This document shows, piece by piece, positions 1 through 9,053 of a stretch of 64,000 bases of DNA. The DNA is taken from assembly GCA_958296125.1 (NCBI GenBank), contig OY282444.1, positions 3,567,623 through 3,631,622 on the forward strand, in the 5' to 3' direction. Under the pieces are notes generated by a model. That model was not told the origin of the DNA and made no database searches. It saw only the letters and a list, made by a program, of their open reading frames with translations. The DNA comes from an uncultured Poribacteria bacterium. Its GTDB lineage: Bacteria; Poribacteria; WGA-4E; PCPOR2b. The position numbers were made by a program, and so were the translations under genes. The first letter of the stretch is position 1; the number at the start of each line of letters is the position of its first letter.

Positions 1-9
1 CTTCAACAT
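1..9 (-). CDS. Start of a truncated downstream gene
   Basis: An ATG lies on the minus strand with its A at position 9. Seven bases upstream (17-21) is a GGAGG Shine-Dalgarno core. This is the start of a gene that leaves the window after Met-Leu-Lys. It lies about 50 bp downstream of the LamG-like gene on the same strand and may be co-transcribed with it. Nothing can be said of its product. Confidence 0.5.
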
Positions 10-58
10 GTATAAGCCTCCTTCTTGAATTTGTTTGGCCCTCATGCGTGACCGGACT

Positions 59-865
59 TCAATGGAAGTCCCCCTTTATCTCCCCCCAAGTGGTTGTGAG
101 TTGCTTCCGGGGCTGCACTGAAAGAGCCTCATATTGAACCTCAAAATCGTCGAAGTGGACCCGGTTCCCCCATCCTGACGACAGATAAATTCTCCCCGCC
201 GTGTAGGTGTCGTCAAGAAAATCTAGCATTGCTTTGTCATCAATAAAGCATTGAAACCGATTCCCCTTGGCAATAACCTTTAACCGATACCACTCGTGCA
301 GTTTGAAATCAAATAGCCGAAATGTGTGTAGCTTGTCCGCGACAAAGATTTTCTCAGGGAATCCGTCTTTTCTTACAGAAACCTTCAGAAGTTGAATGGT
401 CGCTGCAAGACCTCTTCTTATATCTTGATGTTCACCATCTTCAATATTTATATTACCTAGGAAGAACCTGTAAGATCGCTTGTACAGAAGTATTCGGAGA
501 TGCTTGATCTTCTCGTCCTTTTCCAAAGGAACAGTGAACGGCTTAAGGAGCGGATCCGTATGAGCGCGCAGCCCAATGACTGCTACACCATCGCCCATAT
601 CCCTGGCTAGTTTGCTGATTTTTACAGACACCGACACTTCGTAGTCGCTTGATATTATACCATCAGCAACAATCATAACCTCTTGTCCAAACTCCACCTT
701 AGGAGAACCGAGAACCAATTCACCATTTTCAATGCCACCATCTTCGTCGCCTTGTACAAACGTCCATCTCTGTAAATCACCATCGTTAAAATTATCACGA
801 AATATCTCTGCCCTTACTGATGACACCAACAATGTAAGTATCAACATAACCATTGTATGCTTCAT
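59..865 (-). CDS. Secreted LamG/DUF1080-like protein with C-terminal WG tail
   Basis: The preferred start is the ATG at 865, which has a GGAAGG ribosome site and opens directly into a signal peptide (MKHTMVMLILTLLVSSVRA); the frame stays open to 925 but without such support. The mature part begins with D-N-F-N-D-G-D-L-x-x-W, a typical opening of concanavalin-A/LamG-like folds of the 3-keto-disaccharide hydrolase (DUF1080) type, and ends with a beta-rich stretch containing W-G-N-R-V-x-F-D-D-F. These folds usually bind or cleave sugars outside the cytoplasm; no catalytic residue can be assigned. The last 20 residues, after the fold, carry K-Q-L-T-T-T-W-G-E-I-K, which resembles the tail of the PD40 protein at 1613-2629. 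Substrate unknown. Confidence 0.7.
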   Translation of the reverse strand: MKHTMVMLILTLLVSSVRAEIFRDNFNDGDLQRWTFVQGDEDGGIENGELVLGSPKVEFGQEVMIVADGIISSDYEVSVSVKISKLARDMGDGVAVIGLRAHTDPLLKPFTVPLEKDEKIKHLRILLYKRSYRFFLGNINIEDGEHQDIRRGLAATIQLLKVSVRKDGFPEKIFVADKLHTFRLFDFKLHEWYRLKVIAKGNRFQCFIDDKAMLDFLDDTYTAGRIYLSSGWGNRVHFDDFEVQYEALSVQPRKQLTTTWGEIKGDFH

Positions 866-1098
866 GAGATATCGCCTTCCTTCTCCGCTGTAAGTCAATA
901 CAGATTTACGCACAATGGATCGCACGCAATTCCTTGAGAGCTCAATTGTAATTACGCAGGCTCACCCTTTGTTCGATAAATCAGGGGGCTACAATATTCC
1001 AATAGAGCACCGTACCCCAAAAACTCAGTTTCTCTTTAACGGGTAGCAACTTAAACTATTTTAACACACAATCAATGCGCTTTCAATATAGAGATTGC

Positions 1099-1127
1099 TT
1101 GACACTTTGATTCTTGTGTGCTATTAT
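1099..1127 (+). promoter_or_regulatory. Consensus sigma70-type promoter
   Basis: A perfect -35 (TTGACA, 1099-1104) and a near-perfect -10 (TATTAT, 1122-1127) are separated by the optimal 17 bp. Transcription would start near 1134 and run rightward into a region without a recognised gene, so the transcript may be a small RNA or carry the 13-codon ORF. Confidence 0.55.
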
Positions 1128-1186
1128 TCCTAATGGTTATTTATAGTAGAAGTGAGTTGTTTGTGCAAACCAGAAAGGAGTTTAGA

Positions 1187-1228
1187 ATGATTATCCGAAT
1201 GTGGAAAGTAATCCCACCGATGTCATAA
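1187..1228 (+). CDS. Possible 13-residue peptide ORF
   Basis: ATG at 1187 is preceded at 6 bp by AAGGAG (1175-1180) and lies about 55 bp downstream of the promoter at 1099. It encodes MIIRMWKVIPPMS and stops at TAA. It could be a leader peptide or the front end of a gene destroyed by frameshift: the next frame stays open for 26 codons from about 1188. Coding status is doubtful. Confidence 0.2.
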   Translation: MIIRMWKVIPPMS

Positions 1229-1612
1229 GAATCGAAGTTGGAATTACCATTACTCCTAGAGAATAGAGCAGTGCCAGAAAAGTGTCTCTGCCGCAGTGAA
1301 AAGCTATCTACACCCTCCCAAAAAATAAAACAGAGACAGCAGCAACTCTCCTTAAAGTATCTTTCTCGCTTTTTAGTCTTATGCATATTTTTTATAGTTG
1401 CGAGTGCACCCCTGGTTGTTGTCTTTAGATGCACGCTGGACCTCTGATGAAGCGGGGTGGTTGCAGCACAGTATGGCCGCGGTTGAGGCGGGCCCCTTTT
1501 TTACCGAACCGCATGTGTCGGTCAAAGGGGTAGTGTTGAGACGAGTAGATTGGCACGGCGTTTATTTTCAAAAACCGCCCCGATGCGGAGGAGAAACAGT
1601 CGATAATTGATG

Positions 1613-2629
1613 TTATCGGCTGCTCTGTTTGAGCCACCCCCACACCGTGAATGTTTTGCCTGTCCGAGAGGATCCCGTGACCGGGGCGGGAGCAACTGCA
1701 AAAGCAGGATTATACCATGTAGGATCAGTGTCATCATCGGGATTATTGGAGAGGTTTTTTTGATTTTCCCCATCGTCGTCCATCACGTAGATTTCCAAGT
1801 TCCCATCTCTATCAGACACGAAGGCAATGCGTTTACTGTCAGGGGACCATGAGGGATTCCAATCATTAAAAAAGGGATTAAGGGAGAGGTTTTTTTGATT
1901 TTCCCCATCGGCATCCATCACATAGATTTCCCTGCTCCTCCCATTCTTCATGGAAGTAAAGGCAATGCGCCTACCGTCAGGGGACCATGAGGGATTTTCG
2001 TCATGACGGGGATTATTGGAGAGGTTTTTTTGATTTTCCCCATCGTCGTCCATCACGTAGATTTCCAAGCTGTCAACCCTAATAGAAACAAAGGCGATGT
2101 GTTTACCGTCCGGCGACCATGAAGGATCCCATTCATCAAAGAAGGGCTCGTTAGAGAGGTTTTTTTGATTTTCCCCATCGTTGTCCATCACGTAGATTTG
2201 CCAGTTCCCACCCTCAATGCCCTCAGCTCCACTAGAAGTAAAGGCAATGTGTTTACCCTCCGGCGACCATGAGGGATCCCATTCAGCAAAGAAGGGCTCG
2301 TTAGAGAGGCTTTTTTGATTTTCCCCATCGTTGTCCATCACGTGGATTTGCCGGGTCCCACCCTCAATGCCCTCAGCTCCACTAGAAGTAAAGGCAATAT
2401 GTTTACCATCCGGCGACCATGAGGGATCCCATTCATCAAAGAAGGGCTCGTTAGAGAGGTTTTTTTGGTTCCCCCCATCGTCGTCCATCACGTAGATTTG
2501 CCAGTTCCCATCCCTCTCAGACGCGAAGGCAATCCGTGCCTGTGCGTCAACGGCTAGCATCAACGGTGTCAGCACCAAGACGACAACGCTAGCTAAAATC
2601 AAATGTACGAGATTGTATCTCCGTTGCAT
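1613..2629 (-). CDS. Secreted TolB-like six-bladed PD40 beta-propeller
   Basis: Start chosen at ATG 2629 because GGAGGAGGAAAG lies directly upstream; the open frame begins at 2653. A signal peptide of about 30 residues is followed by six PD40/WD40-like units, each running I-A-F-x-S ... E-I-Y-V-M-D-x-D-G-E-N-Q-K-N-L-S-N ... P-S-W-S-P-D-G-K. That is enough for one closed six-bladed propeller like the TolB C-terminal domain, but there is no TolB N-terminal domain and no Pal or Tol genes nearby, so this is a free secreted propeller, not TolB. The first three units are nearly identical. The C-terminus leaves the propeller and ends K-T-F-T-V-W-G-W-L-K, similar to the tail of the protein at 59-865. 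The ligand cannot be told. Confidence 0.8.
   Translation of the reverse strand: MQRRYNLVHLILASVVVLVLTPLMLAVDAQARIAFASERDGNWQIYVMDDDGGNQKNLSNEPFFDEWDPSWSPDGKHIAFTSSGAEGIEGGTRQIHVMDNDGENQKSLSNEPFFAEWDPSWSPEGKHIAFTSSGAEGIEGGNWQIYVMDNDGENQKNLSNEPFFDEWDPSWSPDGKHIAFVSIRVDSLEIYVMDDDGENQKNLSNNPRHDENPSWSPDGRRIAFTSMKNGRSREIYVMDADGENQKNLSLNPFFNDWNPSWSPDSKRIAFVSDRDGNLEIYVMDDDGENQKNLSNNPDDDTDPTWYNPAFAVAPAPVTGSSRTGKTFTVWGWLKQSSR
2144..2443 (-). repeat. Tandem 150-bp coding repeat inside the PD40 gene
   Basis: A marker sequence (GGGCTCGTT on the plus strand) recurs at 2144, 2294 and 2444, an exact 150-bp period equal to 50 codons. The two intervening units differ at only a few bases, so propeller blades were duplicated recently. 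Confidence 0.75.
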
Positions 2630-2755
2630 CTGTCTTTCCTCCTCCGTTCTCAAATCGCTTTCTTATCCTTTAGGGTTGATACAGATCAACTTGTGTTGGC
2701 AATCCCTTTCCAATTAAAGTGAGGGGTGTACATAAATATATCTCTTAGGAATAGG

Positions 2756-4249
2756 CTAAACGGTAAACTGAAACGCATAGAGTTTGCAATCATACATCTG
2801 AAAATGCAAACGGATTGGAACGCCTGCCAGTCTGCTGACATCTGATTTTCCTTGGAAATGAACCGGTATGGAGACTGAATTTCCATTGTGCTCATCGGAA
2901 TCCGCCAAGGTATAGCCTTCAATGGGTCGCCCATCAGCGGACTGAATTTCGGCGCGGAGGATGCCACCCGCACTCGTGTCTAGATTCAGCGTTAATTGAT
3001 TCCCCTTGAATATCAGCGGAGGGGTGGTCAGTCTCCCACCTTCATAAGGGGTGTCCGCTGAAATAAAGCCGTCCAACCGGGAAACAGCTCGGAATAGCCC
3101 ACTCCCTTTCGTGTCCGACCCCGGGTCAGGTTGGCTGGAATGGTCGAAGTTAGATCCTTTGTAGTAGTGCCATAAATCAGTCCCCACCCTTACGATGCCG
3201 GGGGCTGCGTAAATCATCCGCGACGAAAGGGTGCCCCATGGCCCAAGTCGTAGAAACGGCTTCCGTTGCCCTGCGTAGTGCCAGTCGATCCCATCCCTAC
3301 TGGTTAGCAGTCGCACATCACAGGTGTCCGGGAAATTAATCTGCCGCTCGTTTGGTATCTCCTTGCAGTCCCAATGATACAGAAAACTCGGCATCATAAA
3401 GTAGGCATCCTGCGCGAAGGGATATTTCATGCAGGCATTGGTATAAACATCTACATACGATCCGATACGGTCACGATAACCGGGCGGCACCGGGGCGCGA
3501 AAATCTTCCGGGGACGCTTGGAACACAATTTCAGTCTCTGACCAATTCTGAAAATCCTCCGATTCAACACGCCCAACAGAACGACCTTGGTAGCCCTCTG
3601 CCTTTGTTCGTGAACGGACATATCCAACGTACTTTTGAAGCCGATCGTCCCAAAAAGGGACGTTCTGCGTATCGCAGTGAGCAGTATCGACGCGCTTATC
3701 GTATACTTTCCAGTAGATTCCATCTTCGGAGTACATCGCCACCAGGCCGCCGGTCTTTCCGGACTGAATATCCTCCGGGGGAATGCGCTGCATCTTGGTC
3801 CAGAGCTTGTAGCGTTCTTCGGGCGGACAGGCGGGATTGTTATCTCTGAAAACGGTTCCACCTTCCATCTCGCCGCGTGGTGCATCCGGAAGCCGCGGTG
3901 CAACAAGGTTGTTTTCCTTTGAACCTTGAAACTCAATGAGATTCTGGTTCAGTTTCGTCCAGTGGATGCCGTCGTCTGATTCCGCATAAGCGATGCCTCG
4001 TAAGATTTCCGATGACCCTTCCGGCAGAATCACGTCATACCAAAGGCGAAATCGGTCGTTTTCCTTCAACACAGTATTATATGCACCGATGAACCCCTCC
4101 CACGGTCGATCCACCACCAGCACCGGGTCAGGAATCTGCTGCGGGGGATTCATCGTGAGGGTGACCCCAACACTTTCGGCGATAAATTTATCGTCAATAA
4201 ACAGCTGCTTTTCCGAATTGATGGCGATTGGTGCATCTATGTCTGTCAT
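2756..4249 (-). CDS. Five-bladed propeller glycoside-hydrolase-like protein
   Basis: A 497-residue cytoplasmic protein without signal peptide. Its N-terminus (K-Q-L-F-I-D-D-K-F-I near residue 14, then P-W-E-G near 49) and repeated x-R-L-W-Y-D and D-G-I-x-W motifs fit the GH32/GH43/GH68-type five-bladed propeller proteins common in Planctomycetes and Poribacteria. The motif S-x-D-G-I-H/Y/D-W occurs three times, once per blade. A C-terminal beta domain follows (residues about 400-497). No acidic catalytic triad can be placed with confidence, so activity on a glycoside is inference. Start ATG 4249 has GGAGGT upstream. It follows the histidine phosphatase gene by 45 bp on the same strand and is probably co-transcribed. 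Confidence 0.65.
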   Translation of the reverse strand: MTDIDAPIAINSEKQLFIDDKFIAESVGVTLTMNPPQQIPDPVLVVDRPWEGFIGAYNTVLKENDRFRLWYDVILPEGSSEILRGIAYAESDDGIHWTKLNQNLIEFQGSKENNLVAPRLPDAPRGEMEGGTVFRDNNPACPPEERYKLWTKMQRIPPEDIQSGKTGGLVAMYSEDGIYWKVYDKRVDTAHCDTQNVPFWDDRLQKYVGYVRSRTKAEGYQGRSVGRVESEDFQNWSETEIVFQASPEDFRAPVPPGYRDRIGSYVDVYTNACMKYPFAQDAYFMMPSFLYHWDCKEIPNERQINFPDTCDVRLLTSRDGIDWHYAGQRKPFLRLGPWGTLSSRMIYAAPGIVRVGTDLWHYYKGSNFDHSSQPDPGSDTKGSGLFRAVSRLDGFISADTPYEGGRLTTPPLIFKGNQLTLNLDTSAGGILRAEIQSADGRPIEGYTLADSDEHNGNSVSIPVHFQGKSDVSRLAGVPIRLHFQMYDCKLYAFQFTV

Positions 4250-4294
4250 GCTTTGACCTCCGATTATGTACTATACCTTATGAAAGTCCAAGTC

Positions 4295-4969
4295 TTACGA
4301 CGTGACTGCCTCCGATGGCAGATGGCTGATCCTGTTAAGACATTGTAGTTGTCTCTGCTCTGATGTGAACAGGATTTTACTGAGCCCGGTATTGTTTTGG
4401 GTGAAACGTGAATAATCCACATCGGGCGGCAATCCAAAGAAGGCACTGATCAAGCTCCCACCGGAACCACCATGAGAGACAGCGGCAATCCGTTGCTCTG
4501 TATCGACGTGATGTGCTGTCAAATGAGCGATGAAAGCCAAGGCGTTCTCATGTGCTAATTGACGCGCCCCCTCAATGTCTGCCGCAAATCCCTCGTGAAA
4601 CCACCAACCTCGGTCGGTTACATCTTCGGGTAAAACGGCATTGGGGCAGAGTTCACGGATTTCAGAGCGGGTTAATCCGGGTAGTTGGACGGCAGCTCCA
4701 TCTCCGCGGACTTCCCAGATACCGCCCCACTCATGAAGTCCAACAAAGACGTGCGGGGGGAGATCAAGAATGTCACTGATAATCTGGGCGGTCTGCAAAG
4801 TTCTTAACATCGGACTACAGTAGAGCCGAGTAATGCCCTCATCCTTGAGAGATTCACCGACCCAACGTGCTTGTTCCACCCCAAGATTTGTCAGTGGTGG
4901 ATCTGCAGCGCGCGGGAGCTTCCCTTCGTTGTTGGTGGATTGCCCGTGTCGAATCAGGTAAAATTCCAT
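4295..4969 (-). CDS. Histidine phosphatase family protein
   Basis: A 224-residue protein opening M-E-F-Y-L-I-R-H-G-Q-S-T, with the phosphohistidine RHG motif at residues 7-9. Further family marks are L-T-x-x-G-x-x-Q-A at 26-35, S-P-M-L-R-T-L-Q-T-A and the late catalytic V-S-H-G-G near residue 164. These enzymes transfer phosphate to the first histidine; substrates range from phosphosugars to proteins and cannot be read from sequence. Being upstream of a glycoside-hydrolase-like gene suggests a sugar phosphate, but this is weak. The upstream bases lack a strong ribosome site. Confidence 0.8.
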   Translation of the reverse strand: MEFYLIRHGQSTNNEGKLPRAADPPLTNLGVEQARWVGESLKDEGITRLYCSPMLRTLQTAQIISDILDLPPHVFVGLHEWGGIWEVRGDGAAVQLPGLTRSEIRELCPNAVLPEDVTDRGWWFHEGFAADIEGARQLAHENALAFIAHLTAHHVDTEQRIAAVSHGGSGGSLISAFFGLPPDVDYSRFTQNNTGLSKILFTSEQRQLQCLNRISHLPSEAVTS

Positions 4970-5485
4970 GGCGGTTATTTTCCTCCAAATCTGTTAGGAC
5001 CTACGCCCTTCAGTAGGGAACGCGGATCTGCGTTACCTACCTCCTCTGGTCTCGGCCCGGCCGATCTTATCGGGGCTAGATCGGGATTAAGAAACTTGGG
5101 GGTGCCCCTATGAGGCTTTGAACGTTCAACTGCGTAAGTCCTATATTTCTTCCTTTTTTAGGTTTCAATAAACTGAATATCCCCAATCAGAGCAGAAAAC
5201 TTTGTCGGGAGATTCAAAGCAATGTGCCTCCTACTAGCAACTTGAGTTATTATACTATGTTTTGACCCTATCCACATAATAAAATGATAGCCAAATTTCT
5301 GGGTAAAAATTTGACTATCGTGATATAATAATCAGGCAAAGGGATTGAAACCACATTTAAGGATTTTTCGGAGTGAATGCTGCTGGGCTCATCTGTGAAT
5401 CCCAGAGGTTGATTAACGGCAAAATAGCACTTCATAAGCACAAAAAATCTGCCTCTGAATCCTGTCTAAAATTAAGGAGGAATTT
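4970..5485. other. Divergent intergenic region with REP-like palindrome
   Basis: This gap separates divergent genes. It holds a palindrome at 5013-5040 whose arms are GTAGG-AACGC and GCGTT-CCTAC, repeated at 9054-9082; a degenerate copy of the 18-bp dispersed motif at 5042-5062; and an A+T-rich stretch (5240-5340) with TTGACC and TATAAT-like elements that may be the degT promoter. No gene was seen. Confidence 0.5.
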
Positions 5486-6718
5486 ATGGCAAGTAAACTC
5501 GCTATATCCGGTGGGACCCCCGTCCGTGATACGCAAAAAGCCCCCTGGCCCATTTCGCCCCTAACCGGCGTGGAAGAATGGGAGTCGGAAATTGAACCGA
5601 GGTTGCGTGAAGTCTATCTCAGTGCGACAGAAGGATTGGGCGGTCAAAAAACGGAAGAACTTAACGAAAAATATGCCGAATACACCGGCACAAAATACGC
5701 CATGTTCATGCCGCACGGGACCGACGCAATCAGTGCCGCGTTGGCTGGTGCACTCGATCTGGACGGTTTCGGCGACGGCGGCGAGGTGATTATTCCCAAC
5801 TACACCTTTGTTGCAACGGCAAGTGCCGCTCTTGACCGAAATTGCACCATTGCATTTGTGGATATCGACCCGGATAGTTTCACAATTGATCCCGCTGCTG
5901 TGGAAGCCGCAATCGATCCCAACCGGACCCGGGCGATTCTGCCGGTTCACTTGGGCGGCCATCCTGCACACATGGAGGCCCTGCGACAAATCGCCGACCA
6001 ACATGGACTCGCAATCGTCGAAGATTGTGCACAGGCACACGGCGCAACCTATCACGGGAAAAAGGTGGGGGCACTCGGTGATGCGGGGGCTTTCAGCTTT
6101 CAATCGTCCAAGAACCTGACTTCGGGTGAAGGCGGGATGGTGACAACGGATGACAAAGACGCTCGCGACCGCGTCTACGCCTTTATGAACGTTGGACGAG
6201 CCCCGGGCGGTGCGCGCTGGGAGTACCCACGCCTCGGTTGGAACTACCGTCCATCGGAGTATCTTGCAGCCCTGCTCATTCCGCGTTTGGGCAGATTGGA
6301 GGAACAAACCGTCCTTCGGAACGCAAATGCAGCGTATCTCTCAACGGAACTGAAGCAGATTGAAGGCTTCACACCCCCGAAACTAAGTCCTTGGGTCAGC
6401 CAGCACGGTTATCACCTGTATTGCGCCAAGTACAATCCAAGCGGGTTCGGCGGGGTGCCGCGGAATAAATTTCTCGAAGCACTGAACGCAGAGGGTATCC
6501 CTTGCTCAAGCGGATATGGTGCGCCACTTTCACAGGAGGCTGGCATCGCACATGCCGCCCAGAAATATCCGCACTTAATTCGTGAACTTCCCTGTCCCGT
6601 CGCGGAGCAGGTGTGTCAAGAAAGCGTTTGGCTATTCCAGAATCTCCTACTCAGCTCACGCAAGGACATGGACGACATCGTTGAAGCAACTGCGAAGATC
6701 CAACGGGCATGGACCTAG
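5486..6718 (+). CDS. DegT/DnrJ/EryC1/StrS family aminotransferase
   Basis: A PLP-dependent sugar aminotransferase-like protein of 410 residues. Visible marks are the N-terminal G-G-T-P, the P-H-G-T-D-A-I-S-A-A-L substrate loop, P-N-Y-T-F-V-A-T near residue 103, D-x-D-P near 128, E-D-C-A-Q-A-H-G (PLP-ring aspartate) and F-S-F-Q-S-S-K-N-L-T-S-G-E-G-G, where the lysine forms the Schiff base. Family members aminate keto-sugars for surface polysaccharides or antibiotics, but close relatives also occur in non-glycan clusters. No nucleotide-sugar genes are adjacent, so the substrate is open. AAGGAGG lies 6 bp before the ATG. The msrA gene follows 63 bp later. Confidence 0.88.
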   Translation: MASKLAISGGTPVRDTQKAPWPISPLTGVEEWESEIEPRLREVYLSATEGLGGQKTEELNEKYAEYTGTKYAMFMPHGTDAISAALAGALDLDGFGDGGEVIIPNYTFVATASAALDRNCTIAFVDIDPDSFTIDPAAVEAAIDPNRTRAILPVHLGGHPAHMEALRQIADQHGLAIVEDCAQAHGATYHGKKVGALGDAGAFSFQSSKNLTSGEGGMVTTDDKDARDRVYAFMNVGRAPGGARWEYPRLGWNYRPSEYLAALLIPRLGRLEEQTVLRNANAAYLSTELKQIEGFTPPKLSPWVSQHGYHLYCAKYNPSGFGGVPRNKFLEALNAEGIPCSSGYGAPLSQEAGIAHAAQKYPHLIRELPCPVAEQVCQESVWLFQNLLLSSRKDMDDIVEATAKIQRAWT

Positions 6719-6781
6719 GCGCGCCCCTTGTGGTTGCCCTTCTCTCCCTGCGAACTTAACAAATCCTTTATGGAGGAATGT

Positions 6782-7321
6782 ATGAACTTAGAAACAGTAA
6801 CGCTCGGTGGTGGATGTTTCTGGTGCGTCGAAGCCATTTATCAAGAACTTCAAGGGGTGCATGAGGTGATTTCCGGCTATTCAGGGGGTGTCGTTGAAAA
6901 CCCAACCTATCAACAGGTCTGCAGCGAAACCACCGGTCACGCCGAAGTTGTGCAGATTACTTTCGACCCTGAGGTTATTTCTTATGAAGACATATTGTAC
7001 GTTTTCTGGCGGACCCATGATCCAACAACCTTAAACCGGCAAGGTGCCGATGTCGGCACGCAATATCGCTCTGCGATTTTTTATCATAGTGAGGAACAGA
7101 AAAGGGTAGCGCACCAATCAAGGGAAGAGACCGATGCTTCGGGGTTATGGCGGAATCCAATCGTTACGGAAATTGAGGCGGTGGGAGTTTTCTACCCCGC
7201 AGAGGCGTATCACCATAATTATTACCGACTGAATCCCTATCAGCCGTATTGCCAAGTGGTCATTGACCCTAAAGTGCGGAAATTTAAGAAAGCGTTTCGG
7301 GATAAGCTAAAGACCGATTAG
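6782..7321 (+). CDS. msrA: Peptide methionine sulfoxide reductase MsrA
   Basis: Reduces the S-epimer of methionine sulfoxide in proteins. The catalytic motif G-C-F-W-C is at residues 11-15, with Cys12 as nucleophile, followed by the family motifs G-Y-S-G-G, H-A-E-V-V, D-P-T-T and H-H-N-Y-Y. Length 179 matches the short cytoplasmic form. The frame is open from 6728, but ATG 6782 is chosen because GGAGG lies 5 bp before it and the family begins here. Recycling by thioredoxin is expected; no msrB lies nearby. Confidence 0.95.
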   Translation: MNLETVTLGGGCFWCVEAIYQELQGVHEVISGYSGGVVENPTYQQVCSETTGHAEVVQITFDPEVISYEDILYVFWRTHDPTTLNRQGADVGTQYRSAIFYHSEEQKRVAHQSREETDASGLWRNPIVTEIEAVGVFYPAEAYHHNYYRLNPYQPYCQVVIDPKVRKFKKAFRDKLKTD

Positions 7322-7322
7322 A

Positions 7323-7338
7323 TCCCAAGCTATTGGGA
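7323..7338 (+). terminator. Hairpin after msrA, possible terminator
   Basis: The perfect stem TCCCAA/TTGGGA with loop GCTA begins 2 bp after the msrA stop. No T-run follows, so it may instead protect the 3' end or be a remnant repeat. Confidence 0.25.
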
Positions 7339-7427
7339 GGGGGTTCGTTCCGATAAATCGGGATTTACATCCGATCATCCCCAAGAGATACTCCCTCTCA
7401 CCGTTGTAGGAAAGGAAACAGATAACT

Positions 7428-8885
7428 ATGAGCACAGAGACGGTCCTCAACAATTATATTAACAATGAATGGTGTCGCTCCAATGCTAGCGAATATTTGG
7501 ATGTCACGAATCCAGCCACGGCAGAAGTCCTCGGAGTCGTGCCCCTCTCCCCAAGTGCCGAAGTCGACCGGGCGGCGCAGGTGGCGGCTGATGCGCTTGT
7601 CGAATGGCGACGTACACCAGCACCAGACCGTGTGCAATACCTATTCAAACTGAAAAACTTGCTTGAAGCAAACTTCGACGATATTGCCCGCACCATCACG
7701 CTGGAGTGTGGTAAAACGTTAGATGAATCGCGGGGGGAAATGCGTCGCGCTATTGAAAACGTTGAGGTCGCCTGCGGTATTCCGACGCTGATGCAGGGCT
7801 ACAACCTCGAAGATATCGCCACCGGCATTGATGAGATCATGATTCGGCAGCCGGTGGGGGTTTGTGCGGCAATCGCTCCCTTTAATTTCCCCGGAATGAT
7901 TACATCTTGGTTTATGCCGTATGCGGTTGCCTGCGGTAACACCTATATCGTCAAACCTTCCGAAAAAGTGCCGTTGACGATGCAGAAAATCTTCCAGCTC
8001 ATCGAGGAAACCGGGCTACCCCAAGGTGTCGTCAATCTGGTGAACGGTTCCGAGGCAACGGTGAACGCTATTCTAGATAACCCCACCATTAAGGCGGTTA
8101 GCTTTGTCGGCTCGACTCCTACCGCCAGATATGTCTACAGCCGAGCGACAGCCAACGGAAAGCGTGCCCAGTGCCAAGGCGGAGCGAAGAACCCAATCAT
8201 CGTCCTACCGGATGCAGATGCAGAAATGACGCAACACGCAACAACCGAGAGTGCCTACGGGTGTGCAGGACAGCGGTGTTTGGCGGCTTCGCTGGCAGTC
8301 ACCGTCGGTGAGGCGCGAGAGTGGTTCACGGAGGTAATGACCGATGCCGCGGAAACGCGAGTGGTTGGCTACGGGTTAGAGGAGGGCGTTGAGATGGGGC
8401 CCGTGATAACGCCCGAAAGCAGATCACGGATCGAGGGCCTGATCCAGAAAGGACTGGATGAAGGTGCGAAGATTTTGGTCGATGGACGTAATTCCCAGAT
8501 CCCCGGGTATGAAAATGGAAATTTCGTCCGCCCAACCCTCCTAGGGGATGTGAATCCATCAAGCGAAATCGCCAAAACGGAGATTTTTGGACCCGTCTTG
8601 AGTGCCATCCATGTGGACACGATTGACGATGCAATTTCGCTGGTGAACGCTGGTCGTTATGGGAATATGGCGTGTCTATTCACCAGCAGCGGCGCAGCTG
8701 CACGGAAGTTCCGCTACGAGGCGGAGATTGGCAATATCGGAATTAACCTCGGTGTGGCGGCACCGATGGCGTTCTTCCCATTCAGCGGGTGGAAAGATAG
8801 TTTCTTCGGGGATATGCACGGGCAGGGCAAAGACGCTGTTGAATTCTTCACACAGAAGAAGGTGGTTGTGGAACGTTGGGCGTAG
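7428..8885 (+). CDS. mmsA: CoA-acylating methylmalonate-semialdehyde dehydrogenase
   Basis: Oxidises methylmalonate or malonate semialdehyde with NAD+ and CoA to propionyl- or acetyl-CoA, a step in valine, beta-alanine and inositol breakdown. The 485-residue length and N-terminal I-N-N-E-W fit the family. The catalytic cysteine is Cys284 in G-C-A-G-Q-R-C-L-A, the G-Q-R-C context being diagnostic for this subfamily against ordinary aldehyde dehydrogenases. Other marks are A-P-F-N-F-P-G near 150, the nucleotide-binding V-S-F-V-G-S-T and the ending F-F-T-Q-K-K-V-V. No inositol or valine genes adjoin, so iolA and mmsA roles cannot be told apart. AAGGAAA lies 9-15 bp before the ATG. Confidence 0.92.
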   Translation: MSTETVLNNYINNEWCRSNASEYLDVTNPATAEVLGVVPLSPSAEVDRAAQVAADALVEWRRTPAPDRVQYLFKLKNLLEANFDDIARTITLECGKTLDESRGEMRRAIENVEVACGIPTLMQGYNLEDIATGIDEIMIRQPVGVCAAIAPFNFPGMITSWFMPYAVACGNTYIVKPSEKVPLTMQKIFQLIEETGLPQGVVNLVNGSEATVNAILDNPTIKAVSFVGSTPTARYVYSRATANGKRAQCQGGAKNPIIVLPDADAEMTQHATTESAYGCAGQRCLAASLAVTVGEAREWFTEVMTDAAETRVVGYGLEEGVEMGPVITPESRSRIEGLIQKGLDEGAKILVDGRNSQIPGYENGNFVRPTLLGDVNPSSEIAKTEIFGPVLSAIHVDTIDDAISLVNAGRYGNMACLFTSSGAAARKFRYEAEIGNIGINLGVAAPMAFFPFSGWKDSFFGDMHGQGKDAVEFFTQKKVVVERWA

Positions 8886-9053
8886 CGGGCGATTTAGGCT
8901 ATAAAATAGAGACTGATAATTTGCAAAATCGGACTTAGAAGGGTTCCTTCTCACAAGGCGGCTCTCCTACAATGCCCACTGGAGAAGCGTCTACTTAATT
9001 TTTAGAATTCACTATAAATGCCCCTAACAAAGGCATATTGAAAGAAATATGAT

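Larger units (their letters stand above)
926..1612. other. Intergenic region with plus-strand promoter and no clear gene
   Basis: This 690-bp gap holds a consensus promoter (1099-1127, plus strand), a 13-codon ORF behind a good ribosome site (1187-1228), and a partial copy of a dispersed repeat (1018-1040, resembling 37450-37470 and 40699-40722). Longer open frames at 1141-1434 and 1238-1447 overlap on opposite strands, lack ribosome sites and look like chance. The C-rich stretch at 1479-1513 is flanked by the inverted pair GCGGTT/AACCGC. Confidence 0.5.

Noticed and set aside
2144-2443. CRISPR array
   Set aside because: The regular 150-bp period is coding, with no spacers; it reflects propeller blades.
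1613-2629. TolB of the Tol-Pal system
   Set aside because: The N-terminal TolB domain is missing and no tol or pal genes are near.
5561-6307. 248-codon minus frame
   Set aside because: It is the exact antisense of the DegT aminotransferase gene, whose motifs and ribosome site are clear.
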